Source of the DNA: Akkermansiaceae bacterium
GTDB lineage: Bacteria > Verrucomicrobiota > Verrucomicrobiia > Verrucomicrobiales > Akkermansiaceae
Assembly (NCBI GenBank): GCA_025362955.1
Contig: JANYFB010000033.1
Location: 1-44,652 of the forward strand
Direction of reading: 5' to 3'
Length of the DNA stretch: 44,652 bases
Position 1 is the stretch's first letter; the number at the start of each line of letters is the position of its first letter. Below the pieces are notes generated by a model that saw only the letters and a list, made by a program, of their open reading frames with translations, did no database searches and was not told where the DNA came from. Shown one piece after another: positions 17,182 to 27,310 of the stretch. The position numbers and the translations under genes were made by a program.

Positions 17182-17781
17182 ATGACAACAAACCCAACCC
17201 ATCGCCTAGCCGATCAGCTCTGGCACCTCCACAGTATGGAACTCCGAATGGCAACGGCATTCCCGGTTCTTGCCGGAAGCGTAATGCATCCCTATCTTCG
17301 GCAAACTCTGTCACTCCGAGCAAGACGAGCGCGGCAGCGTAGGGATCAGATAGCGGGTCTTCGCGAACCTGAGAGTCATGTTACTCATGGAGGGATGTGT
17401 CCAGCGATCAAGGGGATCTTAATGGAAGGCGGTCGAGACCTCGCACGGATTCGCCATCCTTATACACGCGATCTGGCGGTGCTAGTCCATTGGATGCGAA
17501 TTGAGCAATATGCCATCGTCGCATACGGAATCGCTGTCCCGGTGGCGAAACGTATTGGAATGCATCAAGTTGCTGATCAGATGGATGCGTTGCTGTCGGA
17601 TCTGACGGCTGCCCGCCGATTGCTTCAGTCTGTGGAAGCCGAAGTGTCGCGAATTGCCGAGACCTGTTGCGCGTGCTCAGGAGGGCAGGAATCTCAGGTC
17701 ATGTGCTCGTTCACTGACGCGGCCGCTCAAAAGGATTACCCTCGAGTGCAATTGGCTGGATGGTCTCCCCTCAGCGCATGA
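17182..17781 (+). CDS. DUF892 / YciF-like ferritin-fold protein
   Basis: About 199 aa from ATG 17182 (MTTNPTHRLADQLWHLHSME). It follows the DUF892 plan: a helix LADQLWHLHSMELRMATAFP, an inserted HPYLRQTLSLRARRARQRRD helix in place of the usual H-x4-T-x2-Q region, then GLMxEG-like GILMEGG and the RDLAVLVHWMRIEQYAIVAY helix with the conserved E-x-Y. The family forms a four-helix ferritin-like bundle with a di-iron site. Several usual Glu/His ligands seem replaced (for example LRARRARQRR), so metal binding is uncertain. The C-terminus has an unusual Cys cluster (ETCCACSGG). Likely a divergent or decaying stress protein. A start at 17140 is also possible. Confidence 0.7.
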   Translation: MTTNPTHRLADQLWHLHSMELRMATAFPVLAGSVMHPYLRQTLSLRARRARQRRDQIAGLREPESHVTHGGMCPAIKGILMEGGRDLARIRHPYTRDLAVLVHWMRIEQYAIVAYGIAVPVAKRIGMHQVADQMDALLSDLTAARRLLQSVEAEVSRIAETCCACSGGQESQVMCSFTDAAAQKDYPRVQLAGWSPLSA

Positions 17782-17845
17782 ATGTGATGACTGGATTGAG
17801 GAAATGCTGTTGGTGACCTCGCTAACCCCCGTGCCGGGCGCGTCT

Positions 17846-19017
17846 TCAAGCTAATCCACGATCATTAGTTTCATTGGCGAACTCTTGGATAACTTTTGAG
17901 TAAGCACGGTGTTTCTCGATGAGTCCGAGGTGTTTTGCTGGGGCAAGGACTACGAGCTGCGCGCCCGGAATCCTGGTAGCCATGAGAGAACTGGCTTGTG
18001 GTTTGGTGGTGCTGTCATTTTGTCCCGCAACAACCAGAACAGGCACATCAATCATAGGCAGTGTGAGGAGCTCGCTATAATTCATCATTCCGATCATCCC
18101 TCGAGCCAGCACAGCCGGTGATGCCACTAGCTGAAAACGGGCGGCAAAATCAATCTGCTGCCAGCCTTCTGAGCCACCGAATGATTGGAATTTGTTCATT
18201 AAATGAGCCGTGCCATTCTGATAGCTTAGAATGTTCATAAGGCGGACCAAGGGCGATAGTGCTATCGTGAGATACATGAGAGGGTATAGGACCGGTTTCT
18301 CCAGCGGAACCAGGATGGAAGCGCCCGATGTCGTGCGAACCGGATCGGTAGGCGTCGTGCATGTCAGCACGATTCCTTTGACACGCTCCCGAAGAATCGA
18401 GGGAAACAGTCGGCAGAAAGTGAGGATCGTCATTCCTCCGATGCTGTGGCCAACTAATAAAGTCGGTCGCTTACCCGTTAGTTGGAGCACGGCTTCCAGA
18501 TCGCTGGCGAGCTTCTCCAAACTAAAATTCTTGTTATTGGGAGCCTTTGACGCGCCCAAGCCTGCTAAGTCCCAGACGATTACGCGATGGGTTTTCACGA
18601 GGTCTGTTTTTAAATAATTCCATTCGCTGCTGTTCAGGCCCCAGCCGTGCGTGCATCTGTTGGCCCGTAGAATTCTACGTTCAATTCGCTTCCGTCAGGC
18701 CTGAGCACTTTGCAAGTGGAGTCAGGCCGCGGGCCATGTCGTAGATCACCGTCATAGCCTGAGGCACTGAACAGCCGCGAAAAACTTCTCACTAGTGTGC
18801 CTCCCTGCAAGGCTATCGAAGTTAATAACACTAAGGCGATAAATAGGTAGGTGGAGTGATTTTGACCCCATTGAGGCACGAAAATAGATGCGTGCGCCAC
18901 GGAATCCCATTGCCAACAAGATCGTTGCCATCCGTCCCCGGCCCAAACGGCCCCGCCGATAGTGATCAGTGAAAGGAGGCCGAGAAGCCACGTTAGTAAA
19001 ATAGTTGAAGGGACCAT
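17846..19017 (-). pseudogene. membrane-anchored alpha/beta hydrolase, frameshifted
   Basis: Two frames form one gene. The N-terminal part (18634-19017) has two transmembrane segments (ILLTWLLGLLSLITIGGAVW and YLFIALVLLTSIALQGG) and reads into LRPDGSELNVEFYGPTDA. The rest continues in another frame from about 18650 with THGWGLNSSEWNYL, VIVWDLAGLGAS, the nucleophile elbow VGHSIGGM, the acid segment VVAGQNDSTTKP and AKHLGL with the catalytic His. At the junction the beta strand before THGWG (normally something like APTIVL) is missing, so a short out-of-frame deletion rather than a single-base error is suggested. The catalytic residues themselves are intact. A shorter product from ATG 18598 would lack the oxyanion loop. 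Confidence 0.75.
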
Positions 19018-19399
19018 CCGTTGCCATTCCGCAGAATTTACGCCAAAGGCCAGTCAACTAATATTCTAGTCAACTTCAACAAAACGGAGCCTATGCTACT
19101 CCAGAGCCGGTGGGCATCGACAAAATTTGCAATGGGGGAATGCAGGAAGCACGAATTCCCGTCTGGCCCAAACATACATGGTTCACTTTGATGTAGTGAA
19201 TGACCTCATAATTTGCCTGCAAAATGACCCTGTCGGAATGCTTGCGGCAGATTGGCACGCACCATGCAATAGTCTGATGGCCGGCACGAATTTATTTTTC
19301 TTATAATTAGCTATGACGATACATGTCTGAAGCTTTCTCCAGCCGAGATTTATCACCCGGAAAATAAATGCCCGCAATCGCGCAAGCCCATCTACTTCC
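19018..19399. other. gene-free stretch before the 748-aa gene
   Basis: About 380 bases with no supported gene. The frame of the following gene stays open back to 19331 but offers no ATG, so its true start could lie in this stretch at a non-ATG codon. Confidence 0.35.
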
Positions 19400-21646
19400 T
19401 TGAAAGGCACTCCACCATTTTCGCGCCCCGAAGCTGAAATGTGCAGCAACTCAGCGTCTTGCTCCGGGCTGGGCAGGAATCTGCGCGAAGCAAAAAAGGC
19501 TCCCTTGCTCAGGGTCGGACCGTTCATCATTCTGAAGACCGCCACAACCGTGTGGCTAATTGCACAAGCTAACAAAGGCTTGAAAATAGGGATCCGCCTC
19601 TTTGACGCACCAAATGGCTTTTTTAAAACGACAGCCCGAGCTAGCGGAAACGGCGCCTTGTTAGTCGGCGCAGAGGGGGGCTTGGGACAATACAGTGCGG
19701 TGGTTCGCTGTGTCCAAGGCGCTAGCCTGTGCTTTCGCATTACCGTTTCGCTGCGGCCCTCGGGCTCGGTAGAATTGGGGCGACTGCCGCGCCAGGTGTG
19801 CTTGCTAGACTCGGGCTTGGAGCCGCTGGAGAGGGGGATGATTTACACGTTTCAGACTGAGGCGACGGCCGGCCATGCTTTCGTGTCAGCGCAAGACGCA
19901 TACGTGTTTTATTTTCAAAATCTAAGCGCTCTATCAGCCTACAGCGCTGTCACCGAGAGCGGATTGGGTGGAGCTGTTAGCATCGCATGGCCCGAACTCG
20001 GACTTAGTATTCCGGCAGGCAAAAAGCCTCTATTTTCGGAACATCCTGTTATTTTATCAGACGCTTTCCTCCGTGTTTGCCTCGGCGTTTCCTCCTCTGA
20101 ATCGTTCTGCGCGTGCCGCTTTATGGATGATCTCCATGCGACTTACCTACAGTTATCGTTGCCAGCAGTGGAATGGTATGATTGGGAGCTGATGGCGGCT
20201 CGCACCGTGTCAGATCTCAGTCGTTCCAAGAAATGTATGAGGACGATCCATGGGGTACCCTATTTGAATCCATACGTAGGATGCACTTCTAAGCCACCAG
20301 AAAGCATGGTGCAGGCTGCCGTCTCTGTCCCGTTGATCGAATATCAGACCTGGCTTGGTAAATCGGTGCCGCTGGTCAAGCGTTTGGACAAAACTCTTCT
20401 AACATTCTACAATGAGAAACTCGGATCAATCGTCCGCTGGTTGCCTGGAGTCCCCTTCGAGAAGGATGATCCTAGCGAAGAAGAGAACTCCAACCTTGTT
20501 GATTCTTGGTATCTGTTTCACTCGCTTCTGAATGTCGCCCGACTCGCTGGAAAAGGCAAAGAGGCCGAAATGGGAATCTTTCTGAACAGCCTCCCGTATG
20601 CGATCCGCACGGCCCATCACTTCAATTATGATTGGCCGGTCTTTTACGATCAGCGAAGCCTAAAAGCTGTTAAGGAGGAAACCGCACGCGGCGCTGGCGG
20701 GGACCAAGATACGCCGGGCCTATACACCCATCTCATGATGCAGGCGTGGCAGATCACTCGCGATCCACTTTATCTGGAAGAGGCGGAAATTGCCGCAAGA
20801 AAACTGGAAGGTTTGGGTTTCGGAGTGCTCTATCAGACCAATAACACGATGTTTACGTGTATAGCCCTCGCTTGGCTCTGGAAGGAAACCGGAAATGCCC
20901 GTTACAAAGAACTTAGTTTTGTATGTATGGGCAGCATCCTGAGCCATCTCTGGATGTGGGAAGCTGAAACACCGGACCGCCATTGGCAGACGTTTATGGG
21001 GCTGCCGCCCTTGCACGATGCTCCCTACATCGCTGCTTACGAAGAGGGAGAAGTTTATGCTGGGTCGCAAGCTTATTTGGAGGCCATGGGTTCAGAGCTG
21101 CCTGAAAGCATTACTTCGCTGCTCGTTGAATACGGAAAACGCCTGTTAAATCGCGCTCGCTTCTATTATCCATCCGAAATGCCAGCGGGGTCAGTCTGCA
21201 CTGACCCTCGGGAAGGTTGCATTGAATCGGCATTAGCGATACCGGTAGAGGATCTATATTCTGCCTCCGACAAGTGTGGGCAGGTAGGACAAGAGGTTTA
21301 CGGAGCCGCGCTAGCTCTTATATTGGCCACTCGAAGCTACCATCATTGGAGCGGCGTCCCGTTCAGGCTCTGGTGCAACGGACTCCTCTTGGACGCTGAG
21401 TTCGCAAATAAGGGGAAGTTGGGAGGCACGATTTGCTTTCGGCTCGGAGGTGTCAGCGAATGCGAGTATGAAATAAGAATTTTTCCACAGTCGATCAAGG
21501 GCCGCTCAATATCTATTAAAATGAAATATTCATACGGATCCGGGATTTTCCGACCTAAAACTCTACTAAAGAATGAACATAACCACCTTCTCTATCGAGC
21601 CAATGGAGGTGCCAAAGCCGAAATTTGTTGGCAATACACCCAGTAA
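19400..21646 (+). CDS. unrecognised large protein, probable alpha-helical toroid glycan-active enzyme
   Basis: 748 aa from a TTG at 19400; the frame has no ATG until codon 14 and is open back to 19331, so the start is uncertain or the 5' end was lost. Residues 1-300 look beta-rich. Residues about 310-640 carry helical-repeat features of (alpha/alpha) toroids: SNLVDSWYLFHSLLNVARLA, GLYTHLMMQAWQITRDPLYL, EEAEIAARKLEGLGFG, MFTCIALAWLWKETGNARYK. The C-terminal 100 residues look like a small beta domain. No family or catalytic motif was recognised. No signal peptide. Its position before glf, a glycosyltransferase and two glycosidases suggests a polysaccharide-modifying role, which is inference only. 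Confidence 0.7.
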   Translation: MKGTPPFSRPEAEMCSNSASCSGLGRNLREAKKAPLLRVGPFIILKTATTVWLIAQANKGLKIGIRLFDAPNGFFKTTARASGNGALLVGAEGGLGQYSAVVRCVQGASLCFRITVSLRPSGSVELGRLPRQVCLLDSGLEPLERGMIYTFQTEATAGHAFVSAQDAYVFYFQNLSALSAYSAVTESGLGGAVSIAWPELGLSIPAGKKPLFSEHPVILSDAFLRVCLGVSSSESFCACRFMDDLHATYLQLSLPAVEWYDWELMAARTVSDLSRSKKCMRTIHGVPYLNPYVGCTSKPPESMVQAAVSVPLIEYQTWLGKSVPLVKRLDKTLLTFYNEKLGSIVRWLPGVPFEKDDPSEEENSNLVDSWYLFHSLLNVARLAGKGKEAEMGIFLNSLPYAIRTAHHFNYDWPVFYDQRSLKAVKEETARGAGGDQDTPGLYTHLMMQAWQITRDPLYLEEAEIAARKLEGLGFGVLYQTNNTMFTCIALAWLWKETGNARYKELSFVCMGSILSHLWMWEAETPDRHWQTFMGLPPLHDAPYIAAYEEGEVYAGSQAYLEAMGSELPESITSLLVEYGKRLLNRARFYYPSEMPAGSVCTDPREGCIESALAIPVEDLYSASDKCGQVGQEVYGAALALILATRSYHHWSGVPFRLWCNGLLLDAEFANKGKLGGTICFRLGGVSECEYEIRIFPQSIKGRSISIKMKYSYGSGIFRPKTLLKNEHNHLLYRANGGAKAEICWQYTQ

Positions 21647-21676
21647 GAACATTTTTATCAACCTCATCCAAAATCC

Positions 21677-21838
21677 ATGTTTCTATTCTTTTCCAGCCGC
21701 TTGGGATGCCTGATGTCCATCTTCGCTTCGTTAGGCTCTACTATAGCCATGGTCTTTTTCCTCAAAGGTTGCCAAACCGGGACGACAGGATCGGCAGGCG
21801 GACTTACCCATCCGGAAGCCGTCCAGTCCTCTCATTGA
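21677..21838 (+). CDS. very small putative lipoprotein
   Basis: 53 aa. A hydrophobic N-terminal segment (MSIFASLGSTIAMVFFLKGC within the first 37 residues) ends in a lipobox-like FLKGC, followed by QTGTTGSAGGLTHPEAVQSS. Too short for most gene callers. If real it would be lipidated at the Cys and exposed at the inner or outer membrane. The ATG at 21677 or the internal ATG at 21713 could be used. Support is the frame, signal and lipobox only. Confidence 0.5.
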   Translation: MFLFFSSRLGCLMSIFASLGSTIAMVFFLKGCQTGTTGSAGGLTHPEAVQSSH

Positions 21839-22031
21839 GGGTAACACCCCATAGCGTGTGTACGGTGATTGAGTTATCATTTGTTATGCAACCAAATCAA
21901 TTAGTTCCGTCCTAGGTAGATGCAGCGACGATAGCGCTCCGCCCACTCATCCACCAATTTTTCACCTCACGCCATAGCTACGAATCCCGCCTCATTCACC
22001 ACTTCCTGAACGATCTAACCAATACTTCTTT

Positions 22032-23327
22032 ATGTCTTTCCTCCCGTCACAAAATGTTTTTCCTTTCACCCCGGACAGCGCCGTTTCCGAGATGACAAGT
22101 GCAGTCCCGACCATCACCAGTCCCACAAATATCCAATCAAATTTACCTATTATAGCCATTTGCCACCTGAGCTGGGACTGGGTGTGGCAACGGCCCCAAC
22201 AGTTTCTTTCTCGTCTGGCGAAAAATCATCTGGTACTATTTGTAGAAACCCACTGTACGGATACGCGCGAGAGTTTCACCCGCACGCGCGTTGCACATAA
22301 TCATCCGACCGTCACGATTTTAGAAATGCACCTGCCTGCCCATCACTGGCACGATGGCAGTTTCATCGACGGGGAGCGCCGAAGGGTTCTGCAAGATCGT
22401 TTGGTTTGTGAATTTTCAGGAATATATGATGATGCCATCCTATGGTTCAACGATCCGATGGCGGTCACGGCTTATGCCGGTCATCTCGGGGAACGCATGA
22501 TTGTGTATGACTGCATGGATGAACTAACGCAATTTCAAGGTGCGCCCCCAATGCTACATCAACGTGAAGGAGAACTGACACTTTGCGCGGATTTGATTTT
22601 CTGCGGCGGCAGAAAAATGCACGATAAGCGACTACCCTTTAATTCCAATACTCACTTTTACGGTACGGGAGTGGACTGCAGGCATTTTGGCCGTGCTGTT
22701 ACCGAACATTTAGAGGTAGATCCCGAAATCGCAGCATTGAGTGGCCCGGTTCTTGGGTATTTTGGAGTGGTGGATGAGCGCATTGATTACGGCCTTCTAG
22801 CCGCCTTGGCGGATGCTCATTCAGATTGGAACGTTGTCATGGTAGGACCCATTGCGAAAGTGGACTCGGCAACTTTGCCTCGTCGTCACAACCTGCACTG
22901 GCTAGGGGGTAGGTCGTATCAAAGCTTGCCCGCGATTACGAAGGGTTTCGCGGTCTCCCTCATGCCGTTTGCCTTGAACGCTTCCACTGAATTTATCAAT
23001 CCAACGAAGGCATTGGAATACATGGCTGCCGGACGACCGGTTGTTTCCACCGCGCTGGATGAAGTGCGAACCAACTTTAGTTCCGTCTCGCAGGTGGCTA
23101 ACACGCACGCCGAGTTCATTGAAATGTGCCGTGGGGAAGTGGATTCACCTGATCCTTTGCGGATCCAACGGGGACTGAAACTCGCAAGGGCGAACACTTG
23201 GGAGGCAATCACCGCAAAAATGGAAGGGCATATTCTGGATGTATTAAAGCCGGGTCGAAAGATGAGGACAAATCTGAAAGATTATTCATTATCCTTCCAA
23301 CCGGAGGCCCGCCGCGCGTATGTTTGA
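22032..23327 (+). CDS. glycosyltransferase, GT4-like (GT-B fold)
   Basis: 431 aa, cytosolic. After a Ser/Thr/Pro-rich N-terminal 37 residues it shows the GT-B start IIAICHLSWDWVWQRPQQFL, a middle GPVLGYFGVVDERIDYGLL segment that opens the nucleotide-binding half, and the donor-site motif EFINPTKALEYMAAGRPVVS (about 320-339; E320/E329). The HLxWDxVWQRPQ beginning is typical of glycosyltransferases that travel with UDP-galactopyranose mutase. Its stop overlaps the start of glf by eight bases, so the two are coupled; a galactofuranosyl donor is therefore an attractive guess. An internal start at 22092 (MTSAVPT) is possible. Confidence 0.9.
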   Translation: MSFLPSQNVFPFTPDSAVSEMTSAVPTITSPTNIQSNLPIIAICHLSWDWVWQRPQQFLSRLAKNHLVLFVETHCTDTRESFTRTRVAHNHPTVTILEMHLPAHHWHDGSFIDGERRRVLQDRLVCEFSGIYDDAILWFNDPMAVTAYAGHLGERMIVYDCMDELTQFQGAPPMLHQREGELTLCADLIFCGGRKMHDKRLPFNSNTHFYGTGVDCRHFGRAVTEHLEVDPEIAALSGPVLGYFGVVDERIDYGLLAALADAHSDWNVVMVGPIAKVDSATLPRRHNLHWLGGRSYQSLPAITKGFAVSLMPFALNASTEFINPTKALEYMAAGRPVVSTALDEVRTNFSSVSQVANTHAEFIEMCRGEVDSPDPLRIQRGLKLARANTWEAITAKMEGHILDVLKPGRKMRTNLKDYSLSFQPEARRAYV

Positions 23328-24444
23328 TTATCTAATCGTCGGCGCAGGTTTCGCCGGGAGCGTGCTGGCAGAGCGACTCGCCCGCCGTGCGAATAAGCGC
23401 GTTCTTATTGTGGACAAGCGCGAACACATCGGCGGCAATGCCTATGACTGCCATGACGCAGCCGGGATATTGATTCATCGCTATGGCCCGCATATTTTCC
23501 ACACCAACTCGGCGGATATATTCAATTACCTTTCCGGCTTTACCGAGTGGCGGCAATATCAGCACCGTGTCCTTGCATGTGTGGATGGAAGACTTGTTCC
23601 AATTCCTATCAATTTGGACACGATTAATGCCCTCTACGGAACCCACTTTGATGCGGATGGAATGAAAGCGTTTCTAGACAGGGTGGCAGAGAAGCGCAGC
23701 CCGGTGGTGAATTCCGAGGATGTCGTTGTCAATGGGGTGGGGCAGGAGCTTTACGAAAAATTCTTTCGAGGTTATACGCGAAAACAATGGGGGCTGGACC
23801 CATCAGAACTTGACGCGCAAGTCACCGCGCGTGTGCCATTGCGGTTCAACCGTGATGATCGTTACTTCACCGATACCTATCAGGCAATGCCAGCTCGAGG
23901 CTATACTCACCTGTTCGGCAATATGCTTGCCCACCCGAATATTAAAATCATGCTTAACACCGACTATCGAGAGATTCGGGATGAAGTGCAATTTGATCAG
24001 CTTATATTCACCGGCCCAGTGGACGAGTATTTCGATTTTAAGTTCGGAAAGCTACCCTATCGGTGTCTGGAGTTCAAACATGAGACGCACCATCGCCCGG
24101 TTTTCCAAGAAGCGCCGGTCGTAAATTATCCTAACGAGTATGCCTATACCCGCTGTACCGAATTCAAATATTTGACCGGCCAAGAACATCCACTGACCAG
24201 CGTTGTGTATGAATTCCCGTGCGCGGAGGGTGACCCTTATTACGCGATTCCCCGACCCGATAATGCGGCGCTTTATAAAAAGTATCAGGCACTCGCGGAA
24301 GCAACCCCGGACGTGCATTTCGTCGGTCGTCTTGCCACTTATCGGTATTACAACATGGATCAAGTCGTTGGCCAGGCCCTTACCTTATTTAAGAAGCTAT
24401 CCGAAGCAAATTGTCCCGCTCCCATGGTCTTGGCTGCGAAATAA
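23320..24444 (+). CDS. glf: UDP-galactopyranose mutase
   Basis: 374 aa, standard length. A flavoenzyme that converts UDP-galactopyranose to UDP-galactofuranose. The FAD-binding GAGFAGSV (8-15) and VDKREHIGGNAYD (31-43) motifs are followed by RYGPHIFHT (54-62), the mutase signature, then RKQWGLDPSEL, the substrate loop YTHLFGNML and the C-terminal FAD motif FVGRLATYRYYNMDQVVGQA. Start ATG 23320 overlaps the end of the glycosyltransferase. Products are likely used by that transferase to build a Galf-containing glycan. No other sugar-nucleotide genes (for example galE) are seen in the window. Confidence 0.96.
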   Translation: MFDYLIVGAGFAGSVLAERLARRANKRVLIVDKREHIGGNAYDCHDAAGILIHRYGPHIFHTNSADIFNYLSGFTEWRQYQHRVLACVDGRLVPIPINLDTINALYGTHFDADGMKAFLDRVAEKRSPVVNSEDVVVNGVGQELYEKFFRGYTRKQWGLDPSELDAQVTARVPLRFNRDDRYFTDTYQAMPARGYTHLFGNMLAHPNIKIMLNTDYREIRDEVQFDQLIFTGPVDEYFDFKFGKLPYRCLEFKHETHHRPVFQEAPVVNYPNEYAYTRCTEFKYLTGQEHPLTSVVYEFPCAEGDPYYAIPRPDNAALYKKYQALAEATPDVHFVGRLATYRYYNMDQVVGQALTLFKKLSEANCPAPMVLAAK

Positions 24445-24465
24445 CTTTCCTAAACCTCAGCCACC

Positions 24466-27291
24466 ATGTTTCCCGCGTGCTCTTCCATTCCACGCCATGA
24501 GTATCCGCGACCGGATCGTCAACGGGGTCGGATTGAAAGCGTGGACTGGTTAAATCTTAACGGAGCATGGCAGTTTCGTTTTGATCGCCACCGGGTTGGG
24601 GTTGTGGAAAATTGGCCTGCGCCTCTTGCCCCGGACTGGCGTGAGCAGATTATTGTTCCCTTTTGCTGGGAATCGCTGGCCGCTTGGGGAGAAGGCGACG
24701 CGGCGTGCAGTGCTCATTATTACTCCACGAGAGTATTCATCGATCCGCTCACTGTTACGAGAGAAAACCATCGTAGTGCGGAGCGCTTCGAAGTAGGTTG
24801 GTATCGGCGGCTGATCGAGGTTCCTACATCCGGGATTTGGGAAGGGAAGCGTGCCATTCTTACCATTGGAGCGGCGGATTTTTTCACCGATTGCTGGTGT
24901 AATGGAATTCATCTCGGACGCCATGAAGGTGGTTACGTTCCGTTTGAATTTGACCTAACGGACGCGCTAACAGATAGCGGGAATGGCGATCCGCAGCGTG
25001 CATTAATAGTCCTCCGAGTGGAAGATCCTATGGATAATCGGGAGCAACCAGTCGGAAAACAATGGGGCTGGTACACCACTACGAGCGGTATATGGCAGAC
25101 CGTTTTTCTAGAGCCGCGATCAATCGCGCATATCGAGTCATTTCAAATTTTTACCGACATCGACAAAAGTGAAGCTCGCTTCGAGATATTCTGTGACGGG
25201 GTCACAGACATGGCCGCCGTGGAGGTGGAAATTCTTCCTCCCGACGCGGCAGCTCACACGTTGAGCTTGACGGTGGGTGATGACATCGCGAGTGGCACAG
25301 TCCTCTTGGATCCGTTGACTCTATGGGATACGGTTAGTCCTAATCTATATGGAGTCGTATTTCAGCTAAGGGATACCGACGGATCCCTCCTTGATGAGGT
25401 GCGGGGATATTTTGGAATGCGAAAAATCAGTACCGCGCCAGCGGATGATCCTGTTGCTCCGGGAATGCTGTGTCTGAATAACCAACCGATTTATTTGCGG
25501 GGTGCACTTTATCAATCCTACCATCCCGACGGAGTATATACTGCGACTAAAGCCTCAACCCTCCGGCAGGATATTGCTTATGCACGGGAGGTGGGTTTCG
25601 ATTTCCTCCGAATCCACATCAAGCTGGATGACCCTATTCTCCTTTATTATGCGGACACCCTAGGCATTCTCCTCATGCAGGATTTCCCCAATTTCGGTGA
25701 AGGGGGTGACACTCCTCTGGGTCGTCGCAGATTCGAGGAAATGTTAAAACTTGGAATCAAGCGCGATTTCAACCATCCCGCCATCATTTCATGGTGCATT
25801 TTCAACGAGAGTTGGGGCTTCGGCGGCCAAACCGAGCTGGTCAAGAGGTTCAATGTCAATAATCCCTCCGCCGTTCAAGAAGCATCAGCAAAGATCGCCA
25901 ACGCAGCCGCTTTCAAGTGGATTCACGAAACTTGGCTGCTTGCCAAACAGCTTGACCCCACGCGCCTCATCGAAGACATGAGCGTCGTCATCTGGGACCA
26001 TCTCGATACTTACGGCCATGTGGATACGGACATCAATTCATGGCATTTTTACATTGACGACTACGAACGCGCCAAGGCCCATATCGAAAATGTGGTAGCC
26101 CGAACTTATCACGGCTCTACATTTAATTACGTTGAAGGCTTCACCCAGCGGGATGTCCCCCTGATCAACAGCGAATACGGAGGCGTGGGCGCGCTGGACG
26201 GCGACCGCGACGTTAGTTGGTCGTTCAAATTTCTCACTAACGAACTGCGTCGTCACGGACAACTTTCCGCCTACATCTACACTGAACTAACGGATGTTGA
26301 GTGGGAGTACAATGGATTTCTCAACTATGACCGGACACCGAAGGAATTCGGGTATCCACCACGGCTCGTCAATCAAGGTGACGTGCTGCCCATCAATGCT
26401 CCCCCGATCCGCCGCGTAGCCCCCGGCGATATGATCGAAGTCGAAGTGCTCTCCTCACAGTTCTCCCGCCGTCCCCACGAAGATGTTACGCTGCATTGGT
26501 TATACTCAGGCATTGATACGCTGGGCATTCGCCACACCGCACTGGAGCGCGGATGCGGGAAAATTGCCTTCCGGCATCTGCGCGTCGAACTCGCCCGCAT
26601 GCTTCAAATCACCGTGCCGGTAGAGCCCATGTTGTGCACGCTAACAGTTTCCGCTGTCACGGCTACTGGGGAAACCATTGCAGGAAACTTCGTTCAACAT
26701 TTCGTCTGTGGCGAACCACCGCCCGAACGCGAGGATCGCGGCCACACCTTAGTGCTTAGGCGTCGCGTCGAAAATTGGGAATCGTCGGAGTGGACGGGAG
26801 CCACAAGTTCACAGAATGATGCTGCCCGTGATGGTGCTTGCTACGGTCAGGGTGCGGGGTTTTTCGAATGGAATTTTTCTGACGAAGCGCTTCGTCAATT
26901 GGAGCGTGCCTGCCGCATCCGTGTAATGTTAGAGGTTTCCGCCCGTCGCGAAGGGACGCCGCAAACTGATAGTAACAGGCATCCCACCCGGTTTGAACTG
27001 CTCATCAACGGCCTGGCAGTGCACCGCGGCATCCTGCCCGACCACCCGCACGACACCCGGGGCGCATTGAGCTATTTGCGTGGCGGACGGGGCGCGTATG
27101 GATTTTTGGTCCGGGCCACCATTGAGAATGGCTTGCTGCAAAATGTCGCCGCATCCGCCGCCGCAGATGGTATTTTGCGTTTTCGCTGCGCGGTGCATGA
27201 GGCACCGCGAGGAGGACTAACCGTTTATGATTACGATGCCGGGCGCTTTCCCATTGCACCAACTGTTTGCATCGAGTGGGAAAATCGCTGA
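24466..27291 (+). CDS. glycoside hydrolase family 2 protein (beta-galactosidase/glucuronidase-like)
   Basis: 941 aa. The N-terminal jelly-roll begins IPRHEYPRPDR, then WLNLNGAWQFRFD, as in GH2 sugar-binding domains. An immunoglobulin-like domain follows (about 215-320), then the TIM barrel with acid/base E448 in SWCIFNESWGF and nucleophile E570 in PLINSEYGG. The last 250 residues are an extra beta-rich region. No signal peptide, so it should act in the cytosol, unusual for a polymer-degrading enzyme. It starts 21 bases after glf, in the same transcript, which suggests that it trims or recycles the glycan made with Galf. The exact specificity (galactosidase, glucuronidase, galactofuranosidase) cannot be told from motifs. 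Confidence 0.92.
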   Translation: MFPACSSIPRHEYPRPDRQRGRIESVDWLNLNGAWQFRFDRHRVGVVENWPAPLAPDWREQIIVPFCWESLAAWGEGDAACSAHYYSTRVFIDPLTVTRENHRSAERFEVGWYRRLIEVPTSGIWEGKRAILTIGAADFFTDCWCNGIHLGRHEGGYVPFEFDLTDALTDSGNGDPQRALIVLRVEDPMDNREQPVGKQWGWYTTTSGIWQTVFLEPRSIAHIESFQIFTDIDKSEARFEIFCDGVTDMAAVEVEILPPDAAAHTLSLTVGDDIASGTVLLDPLTLWDTVSPNLYGVVFQLRDTDGSLLDEVRGYFGMRKISTAPADDPVAPGMLCLNNQPIYLRGALYQSYHPDGVYTATKASTLRQDIAYAREVGFDFLRIHIKLDDPILLYYADTLGILLMQDFPNFGEGGDTPLGRRRFEEMLKLGIKRDFNHPAIISWCIFNESWGFGGQTELVKRFNVNNPSAVQEASAKIANAAAFKWIHETWLLAKQLDPTRLIEDMSVVIWDHLDTYGHVDTDINSWHFYIDDYERAKAHIENVVARTYHGSTFNYVEGFTQRDVPLINSEYGGVGALDGDRDVSWSFKFLTNELRRHGQLSAYIYTELTDVEWEYNGFLNYDRTPKEFGYPPRLVNQGDVLPINAPPIRRVAPGDMIEVEVLSSQFSRRPHEDVTLHWLYSGIDTLGIRHTALERGCGKIAFRHLRVELARMLQITVPVEPMLCTLTVSAVTATGETIAGNFVQHFVCGEPPPEREDRGHTLVLRRRVENWESSEWTGATSSQNDAARDGACYGQGAGFFEWNFSDEALRQLERACRIRVMLEVSARREGTPQTDSNRHPTRFELLINGLAVHRGILPDHPHDTRGALSYLRGGRGAYGFLVRATIENGLLQNVAASAAADGILRFRCAVHEAPRGGLTVYDYDAGRFPIAPTVCIEWENR

Positions 27292-27310
27292 ACTGTTGCT
27301 GGTCTATCAA

